64,000 nucleotides of DNA from Aliidiomarina halalkaliphila. Lineage in GTDB: Bacteria; Pseudomonadota; Gammaproteobacteria; Enterobacterales; Alteromonadaceae. The notes below the pieces were generated by a model. That model worked only from the letters and a program-made list of their open reading frames with translations, was not told the DNA's origin and did no database searches. Positions within the stretch are counted from its first letter, which is position 1. Each line of letters opens with the position of its first letter. Below are positions 48,009-57,737 of this stretch, in pieces. The position numbers and the translations under genes were made by a program. Where the stretch lies: contig NZ_VJWL01000005.1 of the NCBI RefSeq assembly GCF_007096385.1, positions 1-64,000 of the forward strand, in the 5' to 3' direction.

Positions 48009-48983
48009 GTGGCTACCCAGTCTTCTATTAAATCGGTCGAGTTACCGCGTTTTCGTCTCTATTTTTTGCACCCTCAATTTTGGCCGACTTGGTTATTGGT
48101 AGGCTTTCTCTATGGGCTTTCCTGGTTGCCGTTTCGGCTTCAGTTAGCGCTTGGCAGAGGTTTAGGCTGGTTATTTTATAAAATCATGCCCAAACGCGTG
48201 GCCGTCGCTCGACGAAATCTTGAACTGTGTTTTCCCGATATGCCGATTCCTGAACGCGAGATTTTGCTGCGCGAAAATTTCGCCAACACGGGGATTGCCT
48301 TATTTGAAACAGGCATGGCGTGGTGGTGGCCAGATTGGCGCATGCGCCGCAAGCTTCAGGTTGAAGGTTGGGAGCACATTGAACGCTGCGCAGCCGAAGG
48401 AAAAGGTGTATTTCTGCTGTTGTTCCATTTTCTCTGCCTAGAAGTTCATGCGCGTGCATTCGGTTTGGTGAAACCATCCGTAGGCTTATATCGCCCGCAC
48501 AATAATGCCGTCATGGAGTACTTGCAAACCCGTGGGCGCAGTCGCAGCAATAAGTTTATGATTCAACGCAAAGACGTGCGTAGCATGCTTGCTTCTCTGG
48601 ATGCCGGTGAAGTAGCAGGCTACCTACCCGATCAAGACTATGGCCGTCACCGTTCCGTGTTCGTGCCCTTGTTTAATGTGCCTGACGCCTGCACCACTAC
48701 CGGGACCACTATTTTCGCCGCGGGAGCCCATTGTGAAACCTTAATTAGCACCTGCGAACGGCTCCCAGGCAGTCAAGGATACCGACTCACGATCTATCCA
48801 CCGGAACACCCAATACCTAGCGGTGATGAAACCACTGACGCCATTCATGTGAACCGTGAAGTTGAACGTGCCATCCGCACTATGCCCAATATGTATATGT
48901 GGGTGCACCGCCGATTTAAAACGCGTCCGACTGACGAATTAAAGAGTTACTATCCAAAGAAACAACGGCGTAAAGACAGTTAA
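48009..48983 (+). CDS. lpxL: Lipid A biosynthesis lauroyl acyltransferase (LpxL type)
   Basis: A 324-residue inner-membrane acyltransferase that adds a secondary acyl chain to Kdo2-lipid IVA. LHPQFWPTW at the start, ETGMAWWWPD, the catalytic His140-x4-Glu145 (HFLCLE), and MYMWVHRRFKTRP at the C-terminus are LpxL-family marks. The start is GTG with AAGGA 10 bases upstream. Fatty acid choice (C12 or other) cannot be read. Its last bases share TTAA with the glnE stop on the opposite strand. Confidence 0.9.
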   Translation: MATQSSIKSVELPRFRLYFLHPQFWPTWLLVGFLYGLSWLPFRLQLALGRGLGWLFYKIMPKRVAVARRNLELCFPDMPIPEREILLRENFANTGIALFETGMAWWWPDWRMRRKLQVEGWEHIERCAAEGKGVFLLLFHFLCLEVHARAFGLVKPSVGLYRPHNNAVMEYLQTRGRSRSNKFMIQRKDVRSMLASLDAGEVAGYLPDQDYGRHRSVFVPLFNVPDACTTTGTTIFAAGAHCETLISTCERLPGSQGYRLTIYPPEHPIPSGDETTDAIHVNREVERAIRTMPNMYMWVHRRFKTRPTDELKSYYPKKQRRKDS

Positions 48984-51862
48984 TCTTCCGACTGTGGCCA
49001 TTCGTTAAATAACGTATACCAGGCCTCGCTCACATGTTGGACCGGTTCTGTAAAGGCGTGCTCGCTTAACCCACCTTGTTCAGCCAGAGCGAGGCGGTGA
49101 GTTTCATAGCGATAAGCTTGATAAGCGGCGATCAATTGATTCGCTTGCTGTGCCGGTAATAATTTGTGGGTGCTGGCAATCTCAAGAATGCGGATATTAT
49201 CAGTCCAAACACAAAGATCGGGAATTTCGGCACTCCAGCGCAACACCAGATACTGAGTAATAAATTCAATATCTGCCATACCGCCCGGCATTTGTTTTAC
49301 ATCATTGCGTTCTGGCTTCTTCTGCCAAAGATGCTGACGCATCTTCCATCGCATATTCAAAACATCTTCCTGCAAAGATTCAGGATCACGTTTCAGCTTT
49401 AGCACATTGCGCCTTATCGCATTGAATTTCTCCAACAGCACAACAGCTCCAAACACGAAGCGAGCGCGCACTAACGCCTGTATCTCCCAAGTCCATGCAT
49501 CGGTCATCAGATATTCTTTATAAGTGCTCACGCGCACAACAAGAAGGCCTGATTGACCAGAGGGGCGCAGGCGCATATCCACCTCGTACAACACACCACC
49601 CATGGTACGTGTGGTACACAAATGCAAAATACGTTGAGCTAAACGCAAATAAAACTGCTGCACGTCGATGGGCCGCTCGCCATCGGTTTGCCCACTGATA
49701 TCGTCGTCACACAGGAATACTAAATCTAAATCCGAACCATAGCCCAGTTCATAGCCACCAAGCTTGCCGTAGGCGATAACGGCAAAGCCAGTGTCCGACT
49801 CATCGCGCCCAGGTGGTGTACCATGTTTTTCCGCCAACTGGCGCCAGGCCATCAGCACCACTTGTTCAATTATGGCTTCCGCTAGATAGGTGAGATGATC
49901 ACTCACTCGCATCAAATGCACCCCCTCATTCAAATCCGCGGCGGCCACTTTCAGCTGAAAAATTTGTTTTACATGGCGCAGGGTATCCATCTGCGCTTCC
50001 ACATCGTTTTGTGGCAGGCGCATCATGTACTCCGATACCTGGCTGCGGTAACTCGTGACATCGGGGAGTTGATACAGTTGCACAGGATCGATTAACTCAT
50101 CCAACAGCCACGGGAATTTCGCAAGAAGGTGAGCAATCCACGGACTCGAACCGCAGAGAAATACTAATTGGCTGCGCGCTTCTTCGTTTTCGGCCAGCAA
50201 TTCTAAGTAAGTCGTGCGCGACATAATTTGTGTGAGCACGTCGAAGGTTCGATTCAGAACCACCGCCGGTTCTTTCTGGGCCAAGGCAGTTTCAATGGTA
50301 ACGGGAATCAGCTGGGCAAGCAGCTCACGGCCGCGCGGCCCGGAAGGGCGTTTTTTTGTGACCTGCCGAAATGCTTGAATATGCTCCCAACATTGAGCTG
50401 CATCTTCAGCTCCGCCCTCGGTGAGCACATCAATCGCTGTCGTATCATCTAATAGATCCTGCCAAAGCACTGAATACTCGCTATCTTCTGCGCTCAACAT
50501 ATCTTCTTCACCGCCTATCGCATCGAGGAAGTGGCGGTGAATCCCTTGCATGACTTGATGCAAGTGATCGTGAAAATCGCTCCACCCCTGCTCTGTGGCC
50601 GGATAGCCCGCCGCAACTAATACGCGATATCGATTCACCTGATCTTCAGGCAATGTTTGCGTTTGCTGATCGTCGATTTCTTGCAAGATATGTTCAACTT
50701 TACGCAAATACGCATAACCCTCGAGCAATTCGTGCACGCCATGGGCATCGATAAGTCGATGTTGCTCACAAATACTTAAAGCAGCAACCAGCGAACGCGT
50801 TTGCAACTCTGGCTCTCGCCCGCCACGAATCAACTGAAATACTTGGGCAATAAACTCCACTTCACGAATGCCGCCTAAGCCGAGTTTAATATTCTGAGAC
50901 ACCCCTTTGCGCCGGGCTTCCTGATTTATCATCAGTTTCATCTTACGCAGCGCATCAATGGCGCTGTAATCGAGGTAGCGGCGATAAACGAAAGGACGCA
51001 GTACATCCTGTACTTCTGCTCGCAATGTCTCATTAGCACCTAGTACACGCGCCTTCACCATGGCATAGCGTTCCCACATGCGCCCTTGTTCATGGTAATA
51101 ATCCATTAAAGCAGCAAGACTCGACACCATGGGGCCCGATTGACCAAATGGGCGCAAACGAAGATCGATCCGAAATGGCTGTCCATCCGCAGTGTTCTCA
51201 CCCAGTAACCGCATAAATTGCTGAGCGAGTTTGCCGTAATACAGCTCAAAATCGACTTGTTGCCGACCTCCACTGGTTTCACCGCGCTCCGGAAAGCAGA
51301 AGATCAAATCAATATCAGAGGAAAAGTTAAGCTCTTCACCGCCGAGCTTACCCATGGCCAGTGCAATAAGTGGCTGCTCAACGTCATCTTTTAGGGCGCG
51401 TCCATAGCGCTCTGAAATCTGCAACCGAGCCAATTCTAAGCCACGCTCAATCAGCATATCGGCAATGGCGCTGGTTTCTCGCAGCATACTATCTAAGGGC
51501 AACCAGCCTAATAAGTCACGCCCGGCGATACGCGCCATTTCTACATGGCGAAAGCGTCGAATTGCTGCAAGCAATTCACGCTCCGGCACATCAGGCAACA
51601 CCTGTTCATCAAGAAGTTCTTGGGTAGCCGGTAACGGGCTGAATAGCCGCTCAACCAGTGCCTGACCATAGCGCTCCAGGATACGCGCAAAAAAAGGACT
51701 CACCATCGCAAGCCAACGTACCTGTTCCTTTGCCTCATCATCTAAAGCCGTGACCGCCTCAATAGCGGCAAGCCGTTCCCAATTTGCTTGCTGTTCCTGC
51801 TCGAGACGTTCTGGCAACCGCCAGTGCTTCGGGCCAAGCGATGGATTTGGAAGAGTGAGCAT
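48980..51862 (-). CDS. glnE: Glutamine synthetase adenylyltransferase/deadenylase GlnE
   Basis: A 960-residue bifunctional enzyme controlling glutamine synthetase by adding or removing AMP on its Tyr. The N-terminal domain (deadenylylation) has FSSDIDLIFCF near 185-195; the C-terminal domain (adenylylation) has YGSDLDLVFLCDDD near 710-723. Length is near the 946 of E. coli. It lies 5 bases after the CYTH gene, as ygiF-glnE do in E. coli, so coupling is likely; it has no clear Shine-Dalgarno. Confidence 0.96.
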   Translation of the reverse strand: MLTLPNPSLGPKHWRLPERLEQEQQANWERLAAIEAVTALDDEAKEQVRWLAMVSPFFARILERYGQALVERLFSPLPATQELLDEQVLPDVPERELLAAIRRFRHVEMARIAGRDLLGWLPLDSMLRETSAIADMLIERGLELARLQISERYGRALKDDVEQPLIALAMGKLGGEELNFSSDIDLIFCFPERGETSGGRQQVDFELYYGKLAQQFMRLLGENTADGQPFRIDLRLRPFGQSGPMVSSLAALMDYYHEQGRMWERYAMVKARVLGANETLRAEVQDVLRPFVYRRYLDYSAIDALRKMKLMINQEARRKGVSQNIKLGLGGIREVEFIAQVFQLIRGGREPELQTRSLVAALSICEQHRLIDAHGVHELLEGYAYLRKVEHILQEIDDQQTQTLPEDQVNRYRVLVAAGYPATEQGWSDFHDHLHQVMQGIHRHFLDAIGGEEDMLSAEDSEYSVLWQDLLDDTTAIDVLTEGGAEDAAQCWEHIQAFRQVTKKRPSGPRGRELLAQLIPVTIETALAQKEPAVVLNRTFDVLTQIMSRTTYLELLAENEEARSQLVFLCGSSPWIAHLLAKFPWLLDELIDPVQLYQLPDVTSYRSQVSEYMMRLPQNDVEAQMDTLRHVKQIFQLKVAAADLNEGVHLMRVSDHLTYLAEAIIEQVVLMAWRQLAEKHGTPPGRDESDTGFAVIAYGKLGGYELGYGSDLDLVFLCDDDISGQTDGERPIDVQQFYLRLAQRILHLCTTRTMGGVLYEVDMRLRPSGQSGLLVVRVSTYKEYLMTDAWTWEIQALVRARFVFGAVVLLEKFNAIRRNVLKLKRDPESLQEDVLNMRWKMRQHLWQKKPERNDVKQMPGGMADIEFITQYLVLRWSAEIPDLCVWTDNIRILEIASTHKLLPAQQANQLIAAYQAYRYETHRLALAEQGGLSEHAFTEPVQHVSEAWYTLFNEWPQSED

Positions 51863-51867
51863 TGGGG

Positions 51868-52485
51868 TTAACTCTTGGCTTTATCGCGTAATGCAAAGCC
51901 GCGCTGAGCTTTACTTAAGGTGCCCGGCGTGAGGGCCACATGCGGTTCTAAATCCGACACCAAGCGTTCAATCTCACTCACGTCGCCGTCGATTAGCTCC
52001 AGCTCTAGCTCACACACCGGCTCTTCACGTTCACCGGCAATAATACGGCCCTGATCAAGAGCAACCTCAATCAGCGTGCCTTCAGCGTCACATAACCAAC
52101 GCTCCCGCAAGAAGGCCACTTGGAACATCGGCACCAACTGGGCGGTGATCGCGACGGGATCGAGATGATCACCAAATATATCCTCAGGGAACTTTGTTAA
52201 ATCTGGCACGTCGGAATCACAAGGTTGGTTGTACTCAGGTCGCTGGCTCATCGCTCCCTGCTGTACACCCGCCAATTTAATTGTTTGTTCGCACTGGTCA
52301 TTCCAGCGCCGAATGCGTAATCCAATTCGCTCCTCGCTGAGTACCTCATCGGGAGTATCAAAGTAAGTGTTATCGAGCTGAAGCGGATCAAGCGGCTTCG
52401 CGCGCGCATCCAAATACTGCCGGAGGGCATCTATTTCTTTATTATCAATCAAAAACTTAAGTTCAATTTCTTGGTCATTCGTCAC
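51868..52485 (-). CDS. CYTH domain protein (YgiF-like, without CHAD domain)
   Basis: A 205-residue CYTH protein, a triphosphate-tunnel metalloenzyme fold. The N-terminal EIELKF motif gives the Glu/Lys ligands, and further charged strands (YFDTPDEVL; IGLRIRRWND; CELELELIDGD) line the tunnel. E. coli YgiF has CYTH plus CHAD (433 residues); the CHAD part is missing here. I prefer the GTG at 52485 (AAGG 9 bases upstream, matches the family start); an ATG at 52515 with AGGA 4 bases upstream is the alternative. Inorganic triphosphatase activity is inferred. Confidence 0.85.
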   Translation of the reverse strand: MTNDQEIELKFLIDNKEIDALRQYLDARAKPLDPLQLDNTYFDTPDEVLSEERIGLRIRRWNDQCEQTIKLAGVQQGAMSQRPEYNQPCDSDVPDLTKFPEDIFGDHLDPVAITAQLVPMFQVAFLRERWLCDAEGTLIEVALDQGRIIAGEREEPVCELELELIDGDVSEIERLVSDLEPHVALTPGTLSKAQRGFALRDKAKS

Positions 52486-52627
52486 GATAACGCACCTTGG
52501 TCTGATTGATTCCATTGAGTCCTATTCTGCGGCTCGAACCCAACCACGGTCAACCACCGATCTGCCGCTCGTCATCGCAGGAATTGCTAAACTCATCGGG
52601 CAAGTCAAAAAATCGTATCGACAAGGC

Positions 52628-52655
52628 TTTACCCAGCGCAAAATAAACATACAAT
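52628..52655 (+). promoter_or_regulatory. putA promoter
   Basis: TTTACC (52628-52633) and TACAAT (52650-52655) are 16 bases apart, 66 bases before the chosen start. The DNA between it and the CYTH gene start holds nothing else recognised. Confidence 0.6.
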
Positions 52656-52721
52656 GGCGGCCATGTTCCCGTGCGGATCTGTGGTACCGATTCAGGTCGG
52701 TTTTTGCTTACAGGAGACGTA

Positions 52722-55700
52722 ATGTTTAAAGCCAGTCAAGTGTTGACTCAACACAACCAGCCCCAGCAGCTTAAAGCACTGCGACAGGCAATCACCGACA
52801 ATTACTCGGTGGATGAAAATGCTTATTTGGAAGAGTTGATTGCTCTGGTGCAAGCCGATGATGACACCGTGCAATCGCTTACCCAAGCTGCGCATGATCT
52901 GGTGCACGATGTGCGCGAAGAAACTCAAGGCGGCGATGGCGTTGATGCGTTTCTACAGCAATACAGCTTGGATACCGAGGAAGGTATCATTTTGATGTGC
53001 CTAGCCGAAGCATTGCTACGAATTCCTGATAGCTTTACTGCAGATGCGCTGATTCAAGACAAGTTAGGCAAAGGTGCCTGGAACGATTACGTGAAAAAAA
53101 GCGAATCGATTCTTGTGAACACCGGAACCTGGGGTCTGAATCTCGCAGCGAAAGTCGTCAATCCTCATGGTCGCAGCAAAGATGAACCGGTAAACCGCTT
53201 TCGCCGCTTGGTGAAGCGCTTAGGTGAACCTGTTGTACGCACCGCCACCTATCAAGCCATGAAGCTGATGGGCAAACAGTTTGTATTGGGTCGTACCATC
53301 GAAGAGGCGCTAAAGAATAGCCGCAAGAACCGTGAGATTGGCTACACCCACAGCTACGATATGCTCGGCGAAGCGGCTCTGACCAGTAAAGATGCAGCCC
53401 GTTACAAGCAAGCCTATGTGAATTCAATTCAGCGTGTGGCCTCAGAGGATTTCAATAATCCTGACGTACCTCGGCCAACCATCTCCATTAAATTATCAGC
53501 CTTGCACCCGCGTTATGAGCAGGCCAATAAAGAACGGGTACTGACCGAACTCGCATCGACCCTTACCGATCTCATTAAATTGGCGAAAGATGCCAATGTG
53601 GGCGTGAGTATTGATGCGGAAGAAATGGACCGCTTAGAGCTGTCGCTCGATTTGTTTGAGAAAGTGTATCGCAGCGGCGTATGCAAGGGCTGGCCTTACT
53701 TTGGACTAGTGGTTCAGGCTTACTCTAAGCGTGCTTTACCTGTGTTGCTTTGGATTAATACTCTGGCCCAAGAGTGCGGCGATGAAATTCCTGTGCGCTT
53801 GGTAAAAGGTGCCTACTGGGATACAGAAATTAAGCATTGCCAGCAATTGGGACTTCCGGGATATCCTGTATTTACCCGCAAGGCAAGCACCGATGTGTCC
53901 TATATGGCATGTGCTCGTTACTTATTGAGCGATGCCACCAAAGGCAACATCTATCCACAATTTGCGACACACAATGCGCAAACTATTGTGACCATTCAGC
54001 ACTTAGCGAGTGATCGCAAATATGAGTTCCAGCGCTTGCATGGCATGGGTAAAGATCTGTACGACGCATTCTTGGAGAAAAACCCAGGAAAAACCGTCCG
54101 CATCTATGCACCCGTTGGCGCGCACAAAGAACTTCTGCCCTATCTCGTGCGACGTTTGCTCGAGAACGGTGCAAACAGCTCATTCGTGCATAAGTTGCTC
54201 GATCCAAAAGTGCCAATTGAAGAGTTGGTTGAGCATCCGCTGATTAATCTGCGGAAAAAGCCATCATTGGCTAACGACAAAATTCCTCTCCCGTCGCAAA
54301 TTTTCGGGCAACGCAAGAACTCACTGGGGTTAAACATGAATATCGAATCTCAAGGCGCTCCTTTCTTTGAGAAAGTTCGCAGCTATCAGAATAACCAATG
54401 GCAAGGCGGCCCAATCGTTAATGGCAAACTTGTAGAAACCGGACAACGAGTTGGCGTTACCTCACCGCAACAAAGCACCCATCAAATCGGTACCATTGGT
54501 TGGGCCGACGCGGAACTTGCTGAACTCGCCTTAGAGTCGGCAAACAAAGCCTATCCTCGTTGGACCAATACCGACGTAAACGTACGTGCTGATGCCTTAG
54601 AAAAATTGGCCGACTTGTTGGAAGAACACCTGCACGAGCTCATCGCGTTATGTACGCTTGAGGCCGGTAAAACATTACAAGACGGCATCGACGAAGTTCG
54701 CGAAGCCGTGGATTTCTGTCGCTACTACGCCATTCAAGCACGCACGCTTATGGGTAAAGGCGACAAACTGCCAGGACCTACCGGCGAAACCAATGAATTG
54801 TTTGTGCAAGGCCGCGGTACCTTTGTATGTATTAGCCCATGGAACTTCCCACTCGCGATTTTCCTCGGACAAATTACAGCGGCACTTGCTACCGGTAACT
54901 GCGTGATTGCAAAACCGGCGGAGCAAACGGGTTTAGTTGCCTATCGCGCCGTGCAACTCGCGCTGGAAGCAGGTATCCCGGGCGACGTATTGCAATTCTT
55001 GCCAGGTAAAGGCGCTGAAGTTGGTGCGTATCTTGTCAGCCAAGAAAACATTGCTGGGGTGTGTTTCACCGGCTCTACCAATACCGCCCAAGCCATTAAC
55101 CGCGCACTAGCCGCTCGCACAGGGGCCTTGGTACCACTGATTGCTGAAACTGGCGGTCAGAATGCCATGCTGATCGATTCCACCGCGTTGCCTGAGCAAG
55201 CGGTCACCGACATCGTTGGCAGTGCCTTTAAGAGTGCTGGTCAACGCTGTTCTGCGTTACGTGTCTTGTATGTGCAAGACGACATCGCTGATCGCATTAT
55301 CGACTTATTGAAAGGGGCAATGCAGGAGTTGTTGGTGGGTGACCCTATCGACCACAAAACCGATGTTGGCCCGGTGATCGACGGTATCGCGAAAACCAAC
55401 CTTGAACAGCATATTATCGATATTCAGCATGTGGGCAAACTGATCTCCGAAGCGCCGATGCCCGAGTACACGCGCGGCGGCACCTTCGTGACCCCAACAG
55501 CCATTGAAATCGATACGATTAGTCAGCTTCATCGCGAGAACTTTGGTCCTATCTTGCATGTGATTCGCTTCCAGCGGGATCAACTAGACCAAGTCATCGA
55601 AGATATTAACAATACCGGATTTGGCTTAACCTTCGGTATTCATAGCCGTAATGAGACCTTCGCCTATGACGTCGCCAAACGGATTAATGTCGGTAACGTG

Positions 55701-55886
55701 TATATCAACCGGAACCAAGTGGGCGCAGTTGTTGGCGTACAACCATTTGGTGGCCGCGGATTGTCAGGGACCGGTCCAAAAGCCGGTGGCCCACACTATC
55801 TGTATGCCTTTATGACCGAGAAAACATTCAGTGACAACATCACAGCAGTGGGCGGAAACGCAACCCTGTTGTCGCTCGGTGACTAA
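52722..55886 (+). CDS. putA: Bifunctional proline dehydrogenase / glutamate-gamma-semialdehyde dehydrogenase PutA
   Basis: A 1054-residue enzyme that oxidises proline to glutamate in two steps. In order it has a helical N-terminus (about 1-130), the FAD-dependent PRODH barrel (about 190-500; SIKLSALHPRYE, RLVKGAYWDTEIK), and the NAD-dependent aldehyde dehydrogenase (about 580-1030; SPWNFPLAIF, LIAETGGQNAM, GQRCSALR with the catalytic Cys). It lacks the ribbon-helix-helix repressor of E. coli PutA (1320 residues) and its C-terminal extension. I chose the ATG at 52722 with AGGAG 5 bases before. Confidence 0.96.
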   Translation: MFKASQVLTQHNQPQQLKALRQAITDNYSVDENAYLEELIALVQADDDTVQSLTQAAHDLVHDVREETQGGDGVDAFLQQYSLDTEEGIILMCLAEALLRIPDSFTADALIQDKLGKGAWNDYVKKSESILVNTGTWGLNLAAKVVNPHGRSKDEPVNRFRRLVKRLGEPVVRTATYQAMKLMGKQFVLGRTIEEALKNSRKNREIGYTHSYDMLGEAALTSKDAARYKQAYVNSIQRVASEDFNNPDVPRPTISIKLSALHPRYEQANKERVLTELASTLTDLIKLAKDANVGVSIDAEEMDRLELSLDLFEKVYRSGVCKGWPYFGLVVQAYSKRALPVLLWINTLAQECGDEIPVRLVKGAYWDTEIKHCQQLGLPGYPVFTRKASTDVSYMACARYLLSDATKGNIYPQFATHNAQTIVTIQHLASDRKYEFQRLHGMGKDLYDAFLEKNPGKTVRIYAPVGAHKELLPYLVRRLLENGANSSFVHKLLDPKVPIEELVEHPLINLRKKPSLANDKIPLPSQIFGQRKNSLGLNMNIESQGAPFFEKVRSYQNNQWQGGPIVNGKLVETGQRVGVTSPQQSTHQIGTIGWADAELAELALESANKAYPRWTNTDVNVRADALEKLADLLEEHLHELIALCTLEAGKTLQDGIDEVREAVDFCRYYAIQARTLMGKGDKLPGPTGETNELFVQGRGTFVCISPWNFPLAIFLGQITAALATGNCVIAKPAEQTGLVAYRAVQLALEAGIPGDVLQFLPGKGAEVGAYLVSQENIAGVCFTGSTNTAQAINRALAARTGALVPLIAETGGQNAMLIDSTALPEQAVTDIVGSAFKSAGQRCSALRVLYVQDDIADRIIDLLKGAMQELLVGDPIDHKTDVGPVIDGIAKTNLEQHIIDIQHVGKLISEAPMPEYTRGGTFVTPTAIEIDTISQLHRENFGPILHVIRFQRDQLDQVIEDINNTGFGLTFGIHSRNETFAYDVAKRINVGNVYINRNQVGAVVGVQPFGGRGLSGTGPKAGGPHYLYAFMTEKTFSDNITAVGGNATLLSLGD

Positions 55887-55908
55887 GGGCTGCGTTTGAA
55901 ACACGCAC

Positions 55909-55940
55909 AAAAAACGGCCATCCATGATGGCCGTTTTTTT
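55909..55940 (+). terminator. Bidirectional terminator between putA and the PLDc_N gene
   Basis: A CGGCCATC-cat-GATGGCCG hairpin is flanked by As before and seven Ts after. It ends putA on the plus strand and can end the small gene on the minus strand. Confidence 0.9.
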
Positions 55941-55957
55941 GTATCCTCAGAGCGCTA

Positions 55958-56125
55958 TTACTTTGGTCCGGCGAGAAACCAAACAATAAAACCGATAATA
56001 GGCAATAAAACAACGAGCACAACCCACAGCGCTTTGTTACCAGTACTCACTCCGCTTTGCATGATGTTCACCAATGCCCAGATAATCAAAATGAGATGAA
56101 TAATACCTAAAAGACCTGTACCCAT
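55958..56125 (-). CDS. PLDc_N domain small membrane protein
   Basis: A 55-residue protein read directly on the minus strand, starting MGTGLLGIIHLILIIWALV and ending WFLAGPK. Two hydrophobic helices flank a short polar turn (QSGVSTGNKALW), and PIIGFIVWFLAGPK closes the chain. This is the PLDc_N layout (phospholipase D nuclease N-terminal), seen as stand-alone two-helix proteins in many bacteria. AGGAG is 7 bases before the ATG. The function is unknown; it may be a stress-linked membrane protein. Confidence 0.85.
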   Translation of the reverse strand: MGTGLLGIIHLILIIWALVNIMQSGVSTGNKALWVVLVVLLPIIGFIVWFLAGPK

Positions 56126-56169
56126 TCTCTAGCTCCTGTATATGGCCACAACGCATACTTGAGCGTTGC

Positions 56170-56262
56170 TTAACGCGGATTACGCTTGGCTAACCCCATT
56201 AAACCTAGCAGAATTTGAAAGAAACACACGGTGACCGTGCTAAAATAGCTGAATTCAGGCAT
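56170..56262 (-). CDS. Possible 30-residue membrane peptide
   Basis: A short open frame on the minus strand, MPEFSYFSTVT... ending GLAKRNPR, with one hydrophobic segment (VCFFQILLGLMGL) and a basic end. AAGG is only 2 bases before the ATG, so initiation is uncertain. It lies 44 bases ahead of the PLDc_N gene on the same strand. It could be a leader or small protein, or chance. Confidence 0.25.
   Translation of the reverse strand: MPEFSYFSTVTVCFFQILLGLMGLAKRNPR
56226..56238. repeat. Palindrome CACGGT-g-ACCGTG upstream of rlmD
   Basis: A perfect inverted repeat of 6-bp arms lies directly before TAAAAT (56241-56246), a possible rlmD -10 box. It also falls inside the possible 30-residue frame on the minus strand. 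It may be an operator; no regulator is recognised. Confidence 0.4.
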
Positions 56263-56294
56263 AACCTTTACATACAGATACACTAGGCCCATTC

Positions 56295-57737
56295 ATGGCA
56301 TCTTTATTTGATCGATATCAGAAAGAAAAACGACAGAAGAAAAACAAGGCGAAACAAGCACAAAGCCAGCGTCAACAACCGGCAATGACAACGCCCACTT
56401 CCCCTGGTTTACATATCGAGCGACTCAGCCATGAAGGTCGCGGTATCGCCCACGACGCGCAAGGAAAAACGGTATTTGTTGAAGGGGCCCTTCCGGGTGA
56501 GTCCGTGACTGCGCAAATTACCCAAAGTCGCAGCCGCTATAACGAAGCCCATGTTGTACAAATATTACAACATGCTCCTGATCGCGTAACACCTCGCTGC
56601 CAGCATGCCGAAGTGTGTGGTGGCTGTTCGTTGCAACACATGAGCCACAACGCGCAGGTTAGCCATAAACAACAAGTGATTCGTGAGCACTTTCACCATT
56701 TAGCCACGCATCAGCTAATCGATATGGCGGCCATTCAAGCGCCGGCACTGACAAGCGCAGCTTATGGTTATCGCCGCAAAGCACGTTTGAGTGTTACCAA
56801 AACCAAATCACAAGGGTTAGTCGTCGGTTTTCGCGCTCGTGCATCGAAACAGATTATCCCTATTCAAGAATGCCCTATTCTGACCGAAGCGCTGCAGCCG
56901 ATGATACCGGCCTTACAAAACTTTGTTCCTCAGTTAGCGGGACATGCGCACATAGGACACATTGAACTCATCGCCGGAGATAAGAAAAACCATCTGGTGG
57001 TTCGCGTTATGCAACCTATGTCATTGGCAGACCAAAAGCATTGGCGAGCATTTTCAGAGCAACATCAGGTGCAGATTATTGTGGCATCGACCCCATATAC
57101 CGAGGGGCCATTGCGCTACCAAGTGTTGCACCAAGATGCCATGGAACCATTGGCCTATAGCCTCGAGGTTGGTGAGCGTACACTCACACTGGAGTTCCAA
57201 CCTGGCGATTTCGTTCAGGTCAATACTGAGGTAAACAAGCGCATGGTTGCCCAGGCCCTCGATTGGTTAAACTTGCAGCCAAATGAACGTGTATTGGAGC
57301 TGTTCTGCGGCTTTGGCAATTTTACCTTACCGATGGCTACGCAATGCGAAAGTGTACTAGGTGTGGAAGGCAGCTTGAGTCAAGTAGAGCAAGGCAGCAA
57401 AAATGCGCAACTGAACCAATTTGATAATCTCCGTTTCACATCAGCAGACCTGAATCAGCCACTCAATAAATTCAGTTGGGCTAAAAACTCGTTCGACGTG
57501 GTAGTACTCGATCCACCTCGCGCAGGTGCCGAGCATGTGTGCCAACAAATATCAATATTGGCGCCGGTGCGCATTCTTTATGTATCCTGTGACCCCGCAA
57601 CCCTTGCCCGGGATGCGGAAATTCTCGTGGCCCAGGGCTATGTTCTCAAACAATGGGGAATGCTCGACATGTTCCCGCAAACAGGCCATATGGAAACTAT
57701 GAGTCTTTTTGTGCGAGCCAACGATCAAGGTGATTAG
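56295..57737 (+). CDS. rlmD: 23S rRNA (uracil-5)-methyltransferase RlmD
   Basis: A 480-residue enzyme making m5U1939 in 23S RNA. A basic N-terminal tail (about 1-35) precedes a TRAM domain (about 37-97), then the iron-sulfur Cys cluster ([11 protein letters not shown] near 103-113 plus the ECP Cys). The Rossmann methyltransferase domain has [25 protein letters not shown] and [10 protein letters not shown] with the catalytic Cys. Its last 41 bases overlap the end of yaiI on the opposite strand. Confidence 0.95.
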   Translation: MASLFDRYQKEKRQKKNKAKQAQSQRQQPAMTTPTSPGLHIERLSHEGRGIAHDAQGKTVFVEGALPGESVTAQITQSRSRYNEAHVVQILQHAPDRVTPRCQHAEVCGGCSLQHMSHNAQVSHKQQVIREHFHHLATHQLIDMAAIQAPALTSAAYGYRRKARLSVTKTKSQGLVVGFRARASKQIIPIQECPILTEALQPMIPALQNFVPQLAGHAHIGHIELIAGDKKNHLVVRVMQPMSLADQKHWRAFSEQHQVQIIVASTPYTEGPLRYQVLHQDAMEPLAYSLEVGERTLTLEFQPGDFVQVNTEVNKRMVAQALDWLNLQPNERVLELFCGFGNFTLPMATQCESVLGVEGSLSQVEQGSKNAQLNQFDNLRFTSADLNQPLNKFSWAKNSFDVVVLDPPRAGAEHVCQQISILAPVRILYVSCDPATLARDAEILVAQGYVLKQWGMLDMFPQTGHMETMSLFVRANDQGD

